Positions 1 through 14,100 of a stretch of 64,000 nt of DNA are shown here, in pieces. This DNA comes from Citrus sinensis. Its lineage: Eukaryota; Streptophyta; Magnoliopsida; Sapindales; Rutaceae. Positions within the stretch are counted from its first letter, which is position 1. Each line of letters starts with the position of its first letter. The notes under the pieces were generated by a model, which saw only the letters and a list, made by a program, of their open reading frames with translations, was not told where the DNA came from and did no database searches. Made by a program: the position numbers and the translations under genes. The stretch lies in assembly GCF_022201045.2 (NCBI RefSeq), contig NC_068558.1, positions 43,551,001 through 43,615,000 on the forward strand, read 5' to 3'.

Positions 1-2691
1 AATGCTCTTCCCACAACAAAAGAGAATATATGTGTTTCAACTAACCTGTGAATCATCAAAGCTGTCAAATCAGTCAATGTGCCCACAATTAGAGAAAGTA
101 CAGAGAGTAAAAAAAAATTTCCCAACTATTTCATTGCTAATATGCAGTGGAGCAGGCAAGAATAATACTCCATCTCAAAATCAGCGAATCTTTCCAATTG
201 GAAGCAGCATATAGCAGTTGGACAGGAAAAAAAAAGGTTTTCTTAGTACAAGATTTATATACTAAATAAAATAAAACTCTAAAATAAAGATCGAATCATT
301 AGAAGGAACATTAAGAGTTGCGGCAACTAATCCAAAAAAAAAAAAAACTTAAAGAGTAAATAACTTGGGGGTACAAAGCAAGCCGTACAGTATAGCAATG
401 ACAATCTGATATCAACTCTGCAAAAAAAAAAAAAAATTCTGTTTAAACGGTCTTGTCTGAAATGGAAAGATGCTTCTTACATGGTCACTAATTGAGCTAC
501 ATTAGCATGCTGCTTTACTAATCTACAAAAAGCATCTACTGTGAAATTCAAGGCGGCTTCTTTCTCCTGCACACACAATGAAGTCAGACATTAGCACTAA
601 TGATAATCTAATTATCAAAGTGTAATTTCATCCTAAGTAGCACAAAATAAATTAGAAAAAAATCCATAAGGCAAGAACCTTTTCCAAACCAGATGAACGG
701 AACTCTTCCCAAAATCTCTTGAAGTCCAATTCCAGTTCATGTTTGTCTCTGCTATAATACAGAGAAAAGAAAAGGAAAATGAGGGGAAAAAGGTCATGCA
801 AGAGTGTACAGACATATCTGAATTACCTTAAATCTGACAGAAATAAAATAACCCTAATATAAAATCAATGTGGATAACCCAAAATAGGTCTTTTCTGCCT
901 TAAATCCCTTGAAAGACATAATGAAAATTTATGTCAGCCAAGTATAGAAAATTTATTAGAATCTGTCATCAGAAATGCTGAAAAAACAGCATATCCATTC
1001 AAAACCATATCAAAATTTAATACCGATAGCAGACACATCTGAGATAGTTGACCTACACCAACAGCACTAAGCATTTCTCACCCTTCCTCAGGAAACAGTA
1101 AGCACTCATGGAGTATAAGCGGAGATAAGCAAGACCTGAAGGATGAAGGAACTGCCCTAATACTTTGTGGGTCTGGGGATGGAGCAAAGAAAAGAATCCT
1201 TCTTCGGCTCCAATTTCCCTTCTAACGGTTGTTTTTATTTTTTAAATATAAATAATTGTTTTATAAGATCTGAAATATAGAACTTAAATGTAATGCGTTA
1301 AAGATCATTGATCAAAAAACCATAGCATGAGTTCACTTGTTTCCAGCCTCTTCTTCTCTCTCACTCCATGCCACCTCCACTTTCATATTTTACAATTGGC
1401 CCTCCTGAAGCCTCTATCTCTAGGATCTGAAGAATTTGATGTCCCTCAACTTATTGCCACCATACATCCCCCAACAAACTATTTCTCTCATATAACTGTT
1501 CACCTCTATCTTCTTTCCTCCCACTATATCTACAATTTTTTTTTAATTAGTTCAATATTATTTAGATGGAAGTGTTTATGAAAATAATATTATGCTATAT
1601 TTTTAATTAATTGATTCTTAGTAGGAAAGTTGGTGTGCACAGCGCCAGAAAAGCTTTTGTTGTTTTGCTATGGATTTGCCTCATAATTTGAAATTTGTGT
1701 GTAATGTCGATTTGCTAATTTTGCAATTTATATTGGTATGTAAACTAGTTAAATGCTATCAAAAGGATCTGCTTTTGTATTATTTGTGCTGATTAACACT
1801 CAACTAACATTTTTTCTTACTCTCCATACGTCTTGAGAATACAATGCAGAATGCTTATCTCTCTGGATAGCTCATTTATGACAACAATGTTCCTACAGCA
1901 GAAGCTCATTCACATTATCAAGCATACAAAGCAGCAATACACTTCTGAAAGAATTTGAACCACTAAAGCCACCCTCCAAATTACAATTATATCTATGTCA
2001 AATCATCCACAGAATGTACAAACATTGGCCCGGACCAATGTGCTGACTCACCTAGCATTATTACTTAAACATCTCCAAAAGGATAAAATGTCAATACAGA
2101 CGTCCACTGCAGACTCAACAAAGCCTCTGGATCCCAACTAAACAACGCAACCACAACACTCCCTTTCTAATTCACTAATATTTTGGACCATTAATATTTT
2201 GCGGCCCTCTTTTGCTCGCGAAAAAATTACTTTTTACTTGATTTTCCGGGACTCGTAGCCCACAAAATTACCATTTGAGCTATATCCAAAAGACCAACAA
2301 GACAATCTTACAAAACTAGCCATATATCATACTCAATCAGTAACACCTCTAGCTATAATATAGTTCATAAAGTCTTTAAATGCAAAAATACGACCAAACA
2401 TCTAAATCTCAAACCTAATTAATTTCAGAGGTACATTAAATCAATATAAAAATAAACAAATGTACTACTTATAGTAGAATAATTAACTAACAAAAATAGA
2501 AAGGATCAAAATTACCTTGAAGAAGATGCAACGAAGCCATGTAGAGCCGAAGGGGCATTGTTATCGAGATTAGAGGAGGAAGAATAAGCAGCAGAAGAAG
2601 AAGCAGTGGCAGCAGTAGTGGCACTAGTTGAAGGAGATTGAGATAAACCGACCTTTTCTTTTATGTCCTTAAGCAACGATCCCCATTTCAT
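1..2691 (-). CDS. RNase P subunit p38-related-like protein, 5' part (partial at left edge)
   Basis: Four exons on the minus strand: 2516-2691, 679-748, 481-566 and 1-45 (continues off the window). The phases are 2, 0 and 2, and every junction is GT-AG, so 125 codons read open from the ATG at 2689-2691. The N-terminus (MKWGSLLKDIKEKVGLSQ) is followed by a Ser/Ala/Thr-rich low-complexity stretch at about residues 19-55. A conserved charged segment follows (DKHELELDFKRFWEEFRS), then VDAFCRLVKQHANVAQLVTM and LVETHIFSFVVGRA. I recall this block from Arabidopsis proteins annotated as ribonuclease P subunit P38-related (At3g45900-like). That annotation is itself by similarity, and no biochemical role can be read here. 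Intron 1 is long (749-2515). If intron 3 were retained, translation would stop at the TAA overlapping its donor (477-479), giving 111 residues. Confidence 0.8.
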
Positions 2692-5600
2692 CGTTTTCCC
2701 ACCTAGAGATGATGATTCGCCTCTTCTCTCATCCGACGATTAATCCAAATCCCTCTTTTGTATCCAGATCCCTAGCCTTCTAGAACAAATCTAGAAGGAT
2801 CTCATACCGATCACCGTCCGCCAAGATTACTCAAATTACGTCAGTGTTAATAAATATCAAATAAATACAGCTGGAAAATGTATTTGAAGAATCGATCGGT
2901 AGCAAGATCTGTAAGCTTAATTTTGTTGAATTCCTTTGCGTCTGATCTCTGTTTTTCTTTTTCTTTTTCTTTTTTTAATTTTGAATTTTCGATTTTTTTT
3001 CTTATTTGTTCGGATGATTAATGAAGCCCTAGAAAAGAGGAGAGCTAACACAAAACAACGCGACTTCGGTTGAGAATGAAAAGGAAAAAAAATGATTATT
3101 GATTTTGCAGAGAAAATCAGCGATTTTTTTTCTTTTTTTTTTCTTTTCTTTCAGCTGTTTTGGACGGCCTCTCCGCGCCTTGTTTCTCGCTCTATATCTT
3201 TCTAATTTCCACTCTCCCTTCTTTCTTAAAGACAAATCTTTGGATTAATGTCTCTCTCTTCCCTCTAAAAACAACCCTTTGATGTTCACGGCCATGTCAG
3301 CGTGGGATCCACGGCTCCTGCTCCTCCCACGTGGCGTCTCGAGATTGACGGGCAAGACAGTCGTGACTGCCTCTCTCCCTAAGTGCTAGAGCGAGAGTGA
3401 CTTTGTTTGAACAAGTAGCCGTTTTAGCCGGCTGTTTATTGAAGTCTTTCCTTACTCTATAGGGTTGCCGTGGTGTGTCTTAGTAGCAATTCTTTTGGGC
3501 CCCTGTCTTTTGCTTTTCTTTTATTTTTTTTCCCATCTTCTTTTGGTTTTTTCTTTTTTGTTTGGTATTTTAACTGTTACTTGCTTTAGCATTTAAAATA
3601 CTTGGTTGTTTGTTAAATATATGAAATTTAAAATTTTATTAATTTTAAAAAATTATATTTTTTATTTTTTATAACTTATGTCTCATTTTCAAATATTTAT
3701 ATTTTAATAGAAAAAATTTATAAATTTTATCCTAATTTAAAACGGTACGAATAAGAAGCAAATGTTATATTTTAAAAATATCTTAATAAAATATATTTAT
3801 TTCTTAAATTATAAATTCTAATTTTTTTATTTGTAATGCTATAAATGTCAATATAATCGTGTTTAAGATTTTTTTTAAAATTTTTTAAGACAAACACAAT
3901 GGTGCTTATATTCAATTATTAAAAAAAAAACATGTCATTTATATATTTACATTTAAACCCATTTAAACTTTAGAAAAAACCATACATATTTAGATTTCAA
4001 GCAAAAATACAAATGTTACCATAAATAACCTTTTAACTTATTCCTTAATGACCAAGGCACGTCTTCTAACTTTTTCTAAAATCTTTACAACTTTAAAAAA
4101 AAAAATCTAAGAAATTCTTTAATTATTTATTTTCTATACCAATGCGGTAATCCCATCCAACTATCCAAGCCTAGGTCACCGTACAATACAAGAACTATAT
4201 TAGGTGAATTAGACTATGACATGAGACCTAATTGAAGGCAACATGAAGAGTAAATAATTAGACAGTTATGGCCTCAGAGGTAGACACAATCCGAGTGTGA
4301 ATGAAAGAAGATATTCAATCTAATACATCGCAGATTGCTTTTCTTAATTTCTACCGAAGTGAGCAGAGATGGAGTTTGTTTGGTGATGAGCACGAGTTTA
4401 TGGTCTCGTAACCTGGTATCTACATGATGAGTGAGTGCCAAATTACCGACTCAAATGAGTCCTTTTCATGACTCTCTTTTGTAATCTTATTTGCAAAGCA
4501 TGAGGCAATGGACATAGTCAAAAATATACATCCATTAAAAAAGAAACATATATGCAGAGGTGGACGAAGAACGGAAGATGTAAATCAATGGCAAATTAAG
4601 ATGAGACGATACGGAGATGGCTGTGATATTAGTAAATTATTATGCGTAGAAGTTTCGTTTTGGAAATAATGGCCAAATGTCTCTATTCTCCGTTATATTT
4701 ATATATCAAAACTCAAAAAGTCTTTGATGCTGCATGCATCAGCATTCCCAGCATTTTATATATATATAAAAAAAATTAATTAATTAATTAAGTAGTTCGA
4801 TATGCTTATTATTGATCCCGATACTTGTATATTTCGGTCGGTCCATTTATTACTTTTTTTTTTTCTATGGTAATGTGGTTGCACGGTTTGCATGTAAGGC
4901 GCCACAACGCTGCCTCAATGATCTGCTAATATATTAAATCGTGATCTCCCGCCAGCCCCGTGATACTGTCTGTCTTAGATTTGTCTCACTTACGTTCAGA
5001 GTATATGCTATTTATTCAAAATTTGGCATTCTGCTTGGAAATTTCGTGTGACTGTATTATATAGTTAATTGTTATGGTTCTGGGATTTGCAGATTACGTA
5101 ACTCAGGATTGTGATTTGGGCAGACGGTGCCCGAATTGTGTTAGGTTGTAATAAATACATCTATTTTGTTGATAAAATATAGCACGATAAAACTGTGATC
5201 TTTAGTGCTTCACAAGCTAAACATTCTGCCGCACAAATTGAATTGAACCCACTGAATGGTACAGCACAGGATAAGGATTTCACTCAAGTACTCGAGCAAA
5301 GTAAATATAGCTACGTGGCATAAGGAAAAAAAATGACCTAAAATTTAGGTAAATATTTGAGGTGAGTCCCGCCGCATGTTCAAAGCGCGTGAAAGTGGTC
5401 CCCATAATTTGAGTGTTCAAACTTGAGAGCCCGCGAGACTTACGGACTAAAAGAAGAAAGAGCCGGGCCTTAGCCTTTTTCGCATCTCCAAACTTTTGAA
5501 TTGATTTTTTCCCCCATTAATAATATTATCATTAATTTTTTTCTCCAAAAAAAATAAAAAATAAAAATTAGTTCTCCACTATTGGTGGCTTGATCAGTTC

Positions 5601-6509
5601 AAATTTTGGACGTGGTTTTAATAATCATAATCTTCCTTTAACGGCGACATCACATGTATCTTTTCCGCAACCATTTTTTTTTTTTTTTTGGGGTGCTGCA
5701 ATTTGCTACTGCTGGTTTACTTTTCCAAAACGATAAGCACTGCCTTGTTCAGGATAGCTTCTTGGCTGATTTTTAATTTGGCACTTGCAGCTTGCAGGCA
5801 TGACGAAATACAATGATGAATCATGCATGATTCGAGCACGATTCCATGACTCGGTGTAATCACTGACCCAGTATACATTCAAATTAAAGCTCATGACAAT
5901 TGACCTATTATTCATTCAACCCAATATAATATGTAGAGCAAATTTCCTACTAGCAACCCCAATCAAACTTCGAAGGGATTTAGCCCAATCGGGCCAGTGT
6001 TGGGAATTCAATTTGGATGGTGCCCAATTTTATCAAATTTATGAACGTTTCAAAAGCGTTAATTTTTTTTTTTAGTGAAAGCCTTAAAAAGAATTTACAC
6101 GACTTTTATAAATTATAGTTTGTATCATGTCACAGACGCGGTGATTGGATGGCCATCAATGGGCATGATTTGGTCACGAGGGACATGTCCATTTCTTTGC
6201 AAATACACAATTACACAATTGAAAAATGATAGTAAGCCAATCTCACATGTCCCCCAAACAACTACATAGAAAAACAAGGCAATCATGACGGCATGTTCTG
6301 TGTCCTTTCTGTAGTAGTTGCTGCACTGCAGAAATACATCAAACACTGATCCTTTTACCCTTTTAAGTACTATACACAAGGTGCTAATTTGACTTAGAAA
6401 ACACGTAAACAACCGCTTAAGCGATTGTTTACTTAATAGAGAATTGATCCGGAGCATTATATTAGAACGAACAAACAGAGGGCTTGAAGAACTTGAAATT
6501 TGGAAGTTT
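2692..6509. other. Intergenic: upstream of the p38-like gene and downstream of p24-beta
   Basis: No ORF here has family resemblance or coding character. The part next to 2691 (about 2700-3500) is rich in T and CT tracts and is probably the 5' UTR and promoter of the minus-strand gene. About 3600-4150 is AT-rich. The rest is ordinary AT-rich DNA with a short TTAA run near 4780. About 6050-6509 is probably the 3' UTR of the p24 gene. Confidence 0.6.
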
Positions 6510-7499
6510 TTAAACTCTACCGTAAGCAGCAGTTTTGCCGAACAGTCGCCGAATGTACATCACTTGGAGTGCACCCGCCCCAGCCAACAGCAAGTATTCA
6601 GAAACTGTATAGAACACAACACGTTTCCTTGTGCTCTCGTTCGCTGCAATTCGTGTTTCAACAAAAGCAAGAGCAATTGGTGAGAACTCGTATAATTATT
6701 TATTGGAAACCTTTTTATGCGAATTCTGTTTCAATCTTTTGTTCAGCAACCTACTAGAGCGATGTCGAGACTCTAGAGCTTTCAGGTATCTCTGCTCAGC
6801 GGAGACAGTCTCCAGTGCCTCTCTCAGCTCGGCTATCCTAACATAAATAGGATCCAAATGTTCTACACAAACAGAAATTAAACAAGCATGTTAACGCAAA
6901 GGGGAAGAACAAGAGCAGATGAACCTTTTTGCTTTTACAAACCGAACTGACCGTCTTTGGCAAGGTCATGCTCATTTGGGATGTGGCCAATGTGAATGTA
7001 GAAAGATACTTCTTCTGGAGTTGAAGTAGGATTATGAAAGCAAAATTGGTACATTCCACTTCTGGGGGCCTTGAACACAAACTTGTCCCCTGATGTCCCC
7101 TTCAGAGCACGCACAATGCTACCATCAGGACATGTCACCTGCATCGCGATTTTTAACAAATTAATTTGGATTTTCACATGCTAGTACTTCGCTGACAGCC
7201 TACTGATGCCCTTTAAATGGAAAATGTTCCTCAATCGTTCAGATCTAATTTTTATAGCATAAAAGGGACACAGGCCAAAGAAAGCTTACAGTGAAATCTA
7301 TTCCGGGATGATCAGAGTTCCAGAAAAGCTCATGATCGGTGGTGACAAAAACATTTCCAGTGATGGTATCCTCTTTGTATATAACGTGCTCATATACACA
7401 TTCCGTATCTGTTACTGTTATTGAAAGAGTTGATACATGACGAATGAAGCTAAGAATAAATCCTATTACTAAACACACTTGTGCAGATCGACGCCTCAT
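6510..7499 (-). CDS. Transmembrane emp24/p24 family cargo receptor, p24-beta type
   Basis: Complete gene of four exons: 7290-7499, 6952-7138, 6755-6862 and 6510-6643. The product is 212 aa, normal for p24 proteins. Residues 1-25 form a signal peptide (hydrophobic CLVIGFILSF). The lumenal GOLD domain follows, with the conserved cysteine pair at about C34 (DTECVYE) and C103 (YQFCFHN). A membrane-proximal coiled coil (IAELREALETVSAEQ) and NESTRKR lead into one transmembrane helix. The short cytosolic tail ends in YGRV. That tail has no dilysine motif and carries a C-terminal valine, as in plant p24-beta3 (At3g22845-like). p24 proteins cycle between ER and Golgi in COPI and COPII vesicles, acting as cargo receptors and helping vesicle formation. 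The gene lies head to head with the JmjC gene, with 670 bp between the two ATGs. Confidence 0.95.
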
Positions 7500-8169
7500 A
7501 ATTATTTTTTAGCTAGCCTCTCAACTTATTATTATTTTTATGATTATTATTTATAATAGTTCTGATTTGTTGATGGATCTAATGTGGTATGAGACAGAGT
7601 CTACGATGTCAGAAATAACGAAGGCAGAAAGTTCGGTAATCTAGTTTCATAGTTCGTTTACTCCCCTCAACAATGTGGGCCGTTGTTTTATACAGCGAAG
7701 ACGATGGGGATCTCATATGGGCCTCTTCCTGCAAGCATAGTATTAGAACAGGCATTTTCTTCACGGATCAAACGTCTTTACTGTAGTTGGATGCTCAATG
7801 TAAAGAGAATATAATTGTATGAAGATTTTTAGGTGGGAAAAAAATTACAAAACCAAACATATTTTAAAAGCTATTACGATTTTTTATAATATTTTATCGA
7901 GATAACTAAAATATTATAAATATACATAATTTATTTTCTAAATTTTAAAATTAATATACAAAAAGATAATTTTGTAATATTTTGCTGGACTGAAAGGACT
8001 CATAAATATTTCAGTTGGGCCCAAATGTTGTCGCATCAAGATCGATTTAGAATTCGTTAGTCGTCTCGTAACCGCCGCACCAGAGAGAACAGCACGCTCT
8101 CTTGGTTATTCGAGAGGAAAACCTGCTGCCGACTCGTTCTTGTCCGTACACCACGACGTTGGAAAAGAA
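7500..8169. promoter_or_regulatory. Shared divergent promoter region between p24-beta and JMJ31
   Basis: These 670 bp separate the start codons of two divergently transcribed genes. The region must hold both 5' UTRs and promoters. About 7830-7980 is strongly AT-rich. No discrete conserved box was identified with confidence. Confidence 0.5.
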
Positions 8170-11100
8170 ATGGAAGAGTCTCTTGAAATTCGAAGCTTCG
8201 AATTCGATCAACTTCCTTCTGCCACACAATTCGCTTCCCAGATTGAGTCCAGTAACATTCCAGCTGTAATCTCACCATTCTCTAAATTGATTTCCATTTC
8301 CACTTGCAATAGATATCTCCTTAATTAATTAATCTTAATAATTTTTTTTTGCTTTAACGTTTCTAATTAAAGGTTTTCAAAGGATGCATTAAGGATTGGA
8401 AAGCTTTCTCCAACTGGAATCCCACTGAAGGCGGCCTCGACTATTTGCAGGTTTTTTCGTCAACACTATTTGTCTATAATAACTGAATAGCTAAACACTA
8501 GTTTCTGTTTATTTTAATTCACTTTTTTTTTTAGAGGTTCATTTTCTTGCTTTCACTATTAGTTGAATAATTGGATATAGTATTTAACTTATTACTTTAT
8601 AGTTTGAATATAGATGTTGGAATTACACTGATATTGAAGTTAGCATTCTGTATTGTGATTGCATTTATGAATAGAAAATAATTTATTTTTTAGGAGCGGT
8701 TGGGGACGTCTGTTGTAGAGGCAATGCTATCCAGAACTGCACCAATCTTTTATGGTGATATCAGACGCCATGAGAGGGTAAGTCCATAGAACTTGTGGCA
8801 GATTGTTGTCAGTGTGTATGGAGCTTTGAGATAGTTCTTTCTCTGATGAGGCGATGACATTTATTGTTGAACTGATTTATTTTATTCCAATTTCTGTTGT
8901 AGGTTGCATTACCATTTTCAACCTTTATTGGTTTGTGTAAGCAACACAAGCAAAAAATGTACGATGGTTGTGATGATTATGTTGAACCAGAATTACATCG
9001 TCAAGTAGACTCGAACTTGGAGTCACCCTCCTTGCTTTCTGGCGATGTTGCTCCTCAACAGCTCTATTTAGCCCAGGTGGCTTTACAAATATACGCCTTT
9101 TGCTTCTTAATTCTGTTAGGGCCATGTTTATATCAGTGTTAGTGTCGTAGTGTTATGTGTTTGATTAGTGGTAATGCCATTGCAAATTTTGGAATGAAAT
9201 TGGACTCTAATAATTCAGGCTCCGATTATGAGTGCTGAGAATGAAGAGACAGTTCAACTGGAAACTCTGAAGGAAGATATAGCAACGGTACCATGTTTCT
9301 CTCTGTAACTCTATGTTGACTAGTAAATAGCTCTTCCATAGGGGATTCCTTCGACTCCTTGCAACTGTTTTTTTTTTTTTTTTCCAAATCTTTTTGATAA
9401 GTTTTTCCACTATTGCTTAATCTGCACAGCCTGCATTTTTGGAGACAAAGAAACTAGCTGCTATTAATCTGTGGATGAACAATGCTAAATCTAAATCAAG
9501 TGCTCACTATGATCCACACCATAACTTACTATGTATTGTTGCTGGCTGCAAACAAGGTAAAGTTAGTTTGAATGTTTTGGTTTCATGATGCTCATCTTGT
9601 ACACCTACACCTAGTCTTTCTGTAAATGGTCTCTTGACTAATTTGTTTTACTTGTTACTGTATCTCACATTGGTTAAATCTTGTGTTTGGTATGTTTGTT
9701 TACTGGGCCTCCACCTAGTAGTTTAAGTTTACTGGTTGGGTTTGCTAACAGTGGTAATTTGCTTGAATCCGATAATGCAGTTTCTTATTAGTTAAATTAG
9801 ACCCAGATCCTAATTCTTTTACCCCTTTTTACCTGTCATTGCAGTTGTTTTATGGCCTCCTGCTGCAAGTCCCATGCTATATCCAATGTCTGTCTACGGC
9901 GAGGCCTCAAACCATAGGTATTCTAATTCATGCGTCAGTATTAGGAAATCAGCTTCCTTTTCTCTTTTCTGCGAGAATATGAAATCTTATTTCTTTCAGC
10001 TCTTGATTGCTGTGAGGATGGGATTTTATGTTGGTGTAATTGATCTTCTTATTTGACAACATTCTTGTGGCAGTTCTATTTCTCTAGAAAATCCTGATTT
10101 TTCAATTTATCCAAGAGCAGAGCATTCCGGGGAGTACTCTCAGAAGGTTATTCTTCATGCAGGTGATGCACTTTTCATTCCTGAAGGCTGGTAAGCATAA
10201 ACGCTCATATTTATGACAAGGTTCTCTTTGTCAGGAGATATATTTTCGATAAGTCTTTCATGCTTTCCAGTCTATCAAACCTACTCCTCTTTGATCTAGC
10301 GATTTCTTGGTTTCAGTCTTTTTTGATATTAGGAATAGAGACAATATATTAGTCTTCTTCAGTTTCAACTTTGTTGGATTCATGATGTCAGAGGAATGGA
10401 ATAAATGTTGACTTGGATTTGCATAACTGCATCATTTTATGCTGTTTATGACAAAAATGTACTGCACATATGTCATATACTTTTTGTAGCTCGTTTATAG
10501 TCATTTGTCATTTGACTTTATAATTTGCCTCTTATGCGGATAAAATTGTACATCTTAATCAATTTTCGCATTTAAATAATGTTTCTTGTAAATCTTGAAC
10601 TTCATCATTTACTTACTTCTGAGTATAAAACTTAAACTGAGCAGGCAAAGCATGTGCTCTGAATTATATAACCTATGCCTGATTGTATGGTTATAAACTG
10701 AATGCTTTGAATGCATGCTTTCATGCATTTGCAAGGGAGTTAAGGTGGATCATTAACTTAATGGTTTAAATAATGTATGCTTTGCGCTGACACCTCTTGG
10801 AACTTTTTGGCATAAGCCACCAGCACTTTGAGTTGTTATTCGGTGTTTTAATAATAATTGAAGTATTTACTCGCTTCTGTCTCAAAAGGAAGGAAGGATA
10901 CTCTAGTATGCCTTCCCCCTATTCCCGGCCATAGCACGGGGTGTGACAGTAGTTTTTTCATGTACCTTGTTCCAAGTCAACCACCAGGTTGGTTGATTGT
11001 TGTTCTTACTGTTGCAGGTTCCACCAAGTAGATAGTGATGATTTAACTATAGCTGTTAACTTTTGGTGGCGGTCCAGCATAATGTCTAGCTTGTCAGAAC

Positions 11101-14100
11101 ACATGGATGCATATTATTTGCGCAGAATACTGAGGAGGTACTTGTGGTGCATTTTCTCTAATTTCTTTTTTTCCTAGGTTTTGTCTTCTTATTCATTATT
11201 CAATTTGAAGATAATTTTGTCAAGCTTTACTAATGTAGTAAGCTAATCCGAGTTTTTGTTGCGATATCATGTTTCCGCTGCCCATCAAATCGACATTGTC
11301 TATTAAAGAATGATGGATAGAGAAATGGTATGTATATCACTTTGATTTGTCATTAGCTGTTATTCTTGGCAATTGTTGTTGAAACTGCTGTTGATAGTTA
11401 TGGCTTAATATTGCCTTCTTCGTGCTTCCTTGAAAGAAAAAAGAAAAAAAATCTATTTTTAATACACTAATATATGAACCCTTGTCCAATTATCTTGATC
11501 ATAGTTCATTAATTCCCCCAACCCCCCTGAACATTCTATGTATTTTGGATTTCATTTTGCTGAAATTTTCTATGAAAGCTTGAGGAATTTTGGTATATAC
11601 ATATAAAAGTAAACATGGTCTTCCATTTTGTCTAGTCTCTACCAACTCTTTGTGGCATCTGAAAATAATTTATCTTAGAAGATTGAGGATTGTTGTAGTC
11701 AAAATTTTCTTGTAAATTATTTATATAAATTTCACCCTTGACCATGTTCAGACTAATACAATATACGAGTCAATGAACTAATTACATTGTTGATGAAATA
11801 AATAATCTAATGTTCCTTTTTTGGTTTGTCTTTATTCAGTATCATTGGGCGGTTACTTCCCCCTTTTCCCTTCTTTTTCTTTTCAATCGGATTTTTTTTT
11901 TTTTTTACAAAGCATTCTAATGTATATCTAGATTTAATATTAGGACAGAACCAAGCACTGGCTAAGGCTTCTTCTGCTGATAGAGAGAGACTGAAAAGGC
12001 ATGCATGTGAGATCCATACTAATGGAGAACTAGGTCAGTTTATGACAAGCATGGTTAATAATGTAAAATATATGGAATTACTTTGCCATCTTAATTCTAG
12101 GGGCAATTTATGATGACTGAAGTTGATAATATTCGACAGATAGTATGGAGCATGATTTGGACCAGTCATGTCAGAAACAGGATTTGAAAGGAAAGGAGCC
12201 GCAGCAAAGAATCCTCTTACAGAAAATAGGACCCTGTTCTCTCCAGGCACTACATGATCTTGTTTCTTTAGTCCATGACTGTGTCAATGTTGCTGATATA
12301 AATCAACCTATGCAGTCTTCTTCAACATTTAATTCTGAGCTAAATGTCAAAAATGATAATGGAAAAATCATGACAACCGAGATGTTTCACTTGGAAGATG
12401 ATCCAATTGCTAAAATTCTGTGGACCCTTGAACCGCATGCTCTTCAGGAAGTCTTTGTTGTTATGGCAGTGAGTTGTAATTTCCTATAAAACTTGCTCTT
12501 TCAATTGGTGCTGCAATTTCTTTTATAACTGGATTGAATTTCCTATAATCTAGTTATGGTCTTAAAATTTTTTTTCTGTTATTATGGATAAACAGCCTTG
12601 TGCATCTCTTATTCAACTTGTCACTATATCAAAATTTCTGAAAATAGGGCTTAAAGAAAGCTTCTGTTACATCTAATATGCATTATCGCAAACTAAGTAT
12701 AAATTTGATGGTGTTGAGTCAGATGAACGATTTTTCATTTATTGCTTGTTGAATGCAGATAGTTTTATAATAACACTCCTATCTTTTCTCCTCATTATTC
12801 TTTTCAGCACAACTTCCCTAGAACTTTGGAGGTTCTAATACTGCACTTACTTTCGCCAGTTGGGGCGGAGGTCCTTACACGTAAATTTGATGACATGGAC
12901 CAAAAGACTTCTGAAGAAGATAGGTATCTTAAATTCTCATGGACCATTAAAATGTTTGGAAAAAGAGAATACATGAAATTTTTATTCCCAGTGTTATATT
13001 AACTTTTCCTGATCGCAGGAAGAAATTTTATCAGGTCTTTTATGGTGCATTTGATGACCAATTTGCTGCAATGGATGCAATCCTGAATAGAAAAGAGTTA
13101 TTTGCGCTTCAGGTAATCTTGTGGTCTTGTTGGATTATGACTTTGGAACTTGTGTATGACATGCATTTTTCTTGTTACTTAGATGTGTTGTGCTCTCTTC
13201 AGAGGAAGTGTCCAAACTGATATTTTCTTACATCTGAGGTTTGAGATGTTAACATTTTTCATCGGCGATTTGAAGTTGTTAATCATGTTTATGATTATTA
13301 ACTAGCAAGGAATAGGCTTAATCCATGTGTATTACCATCATGATCATGTATGGGAAAGATATTGTCATTTATGCTTTAATATAGGAATATAATATTGGAC
13401 TCCTAGTCAAAAGTTACCTTGATGGATTTGGGTGGGGATAATTTTTCTGTTACCACAATTTCTATCCAAAAACTTGTCCATCTGACATTCAGATGACACA
13501 TGAATATGATATACTGTGCCATTTCATGTTACATCATCTTACTTCACCTGCCAGGCTCAATACGTATCTGTTTAGTAGACAAGTGGAGGGTGCCGTCATA
13601 AGATAATAAAATTAATAGTTTTATCATAATGATGTGGCTTTATGAGCTCTTGACTTGAAATTTCCACATAAGATGCCATTTCAGAGTCTACAATTTTGGG
13701 GTAGAGATCAGGCATTGCAGTACCCATAGGCTTGTAGCTTGTCATGTTAGCAACTGCCCACACATGTTCTTGACATTAACAATTCTGCGGGATTATTCTG
13801 CCTTATAATTTCTCATCATTATGTGCTGAACTTAGCTGATATGGATCTTGGGAATATATTTTTCGGAGCTAATAACTTTTATAATATTGATTTTTCCCAA
13901 ACGGCCATCTTTCATATCATTGTTTCGAATGAGCCCATTCTATTATGATCAGCATTATGTAGTATCTGTAACTATCACCATCTCCATAGCGGCCACGTGC
14001 ATGTGTAGGCTTATTTGCATCTGTTGTATATCAGTTTATGACCAATATAGAATGTGCTTGCAGACTACAAAAATCTGCTTAGATACGTCAAAAAATAAAC

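Noticed and set aside
6125..6457. 110-aa minus ORF downstream of p24-beta
   Set aside because: No family features; it lies in the probable 3' UTR and the p24 protein is already complete.
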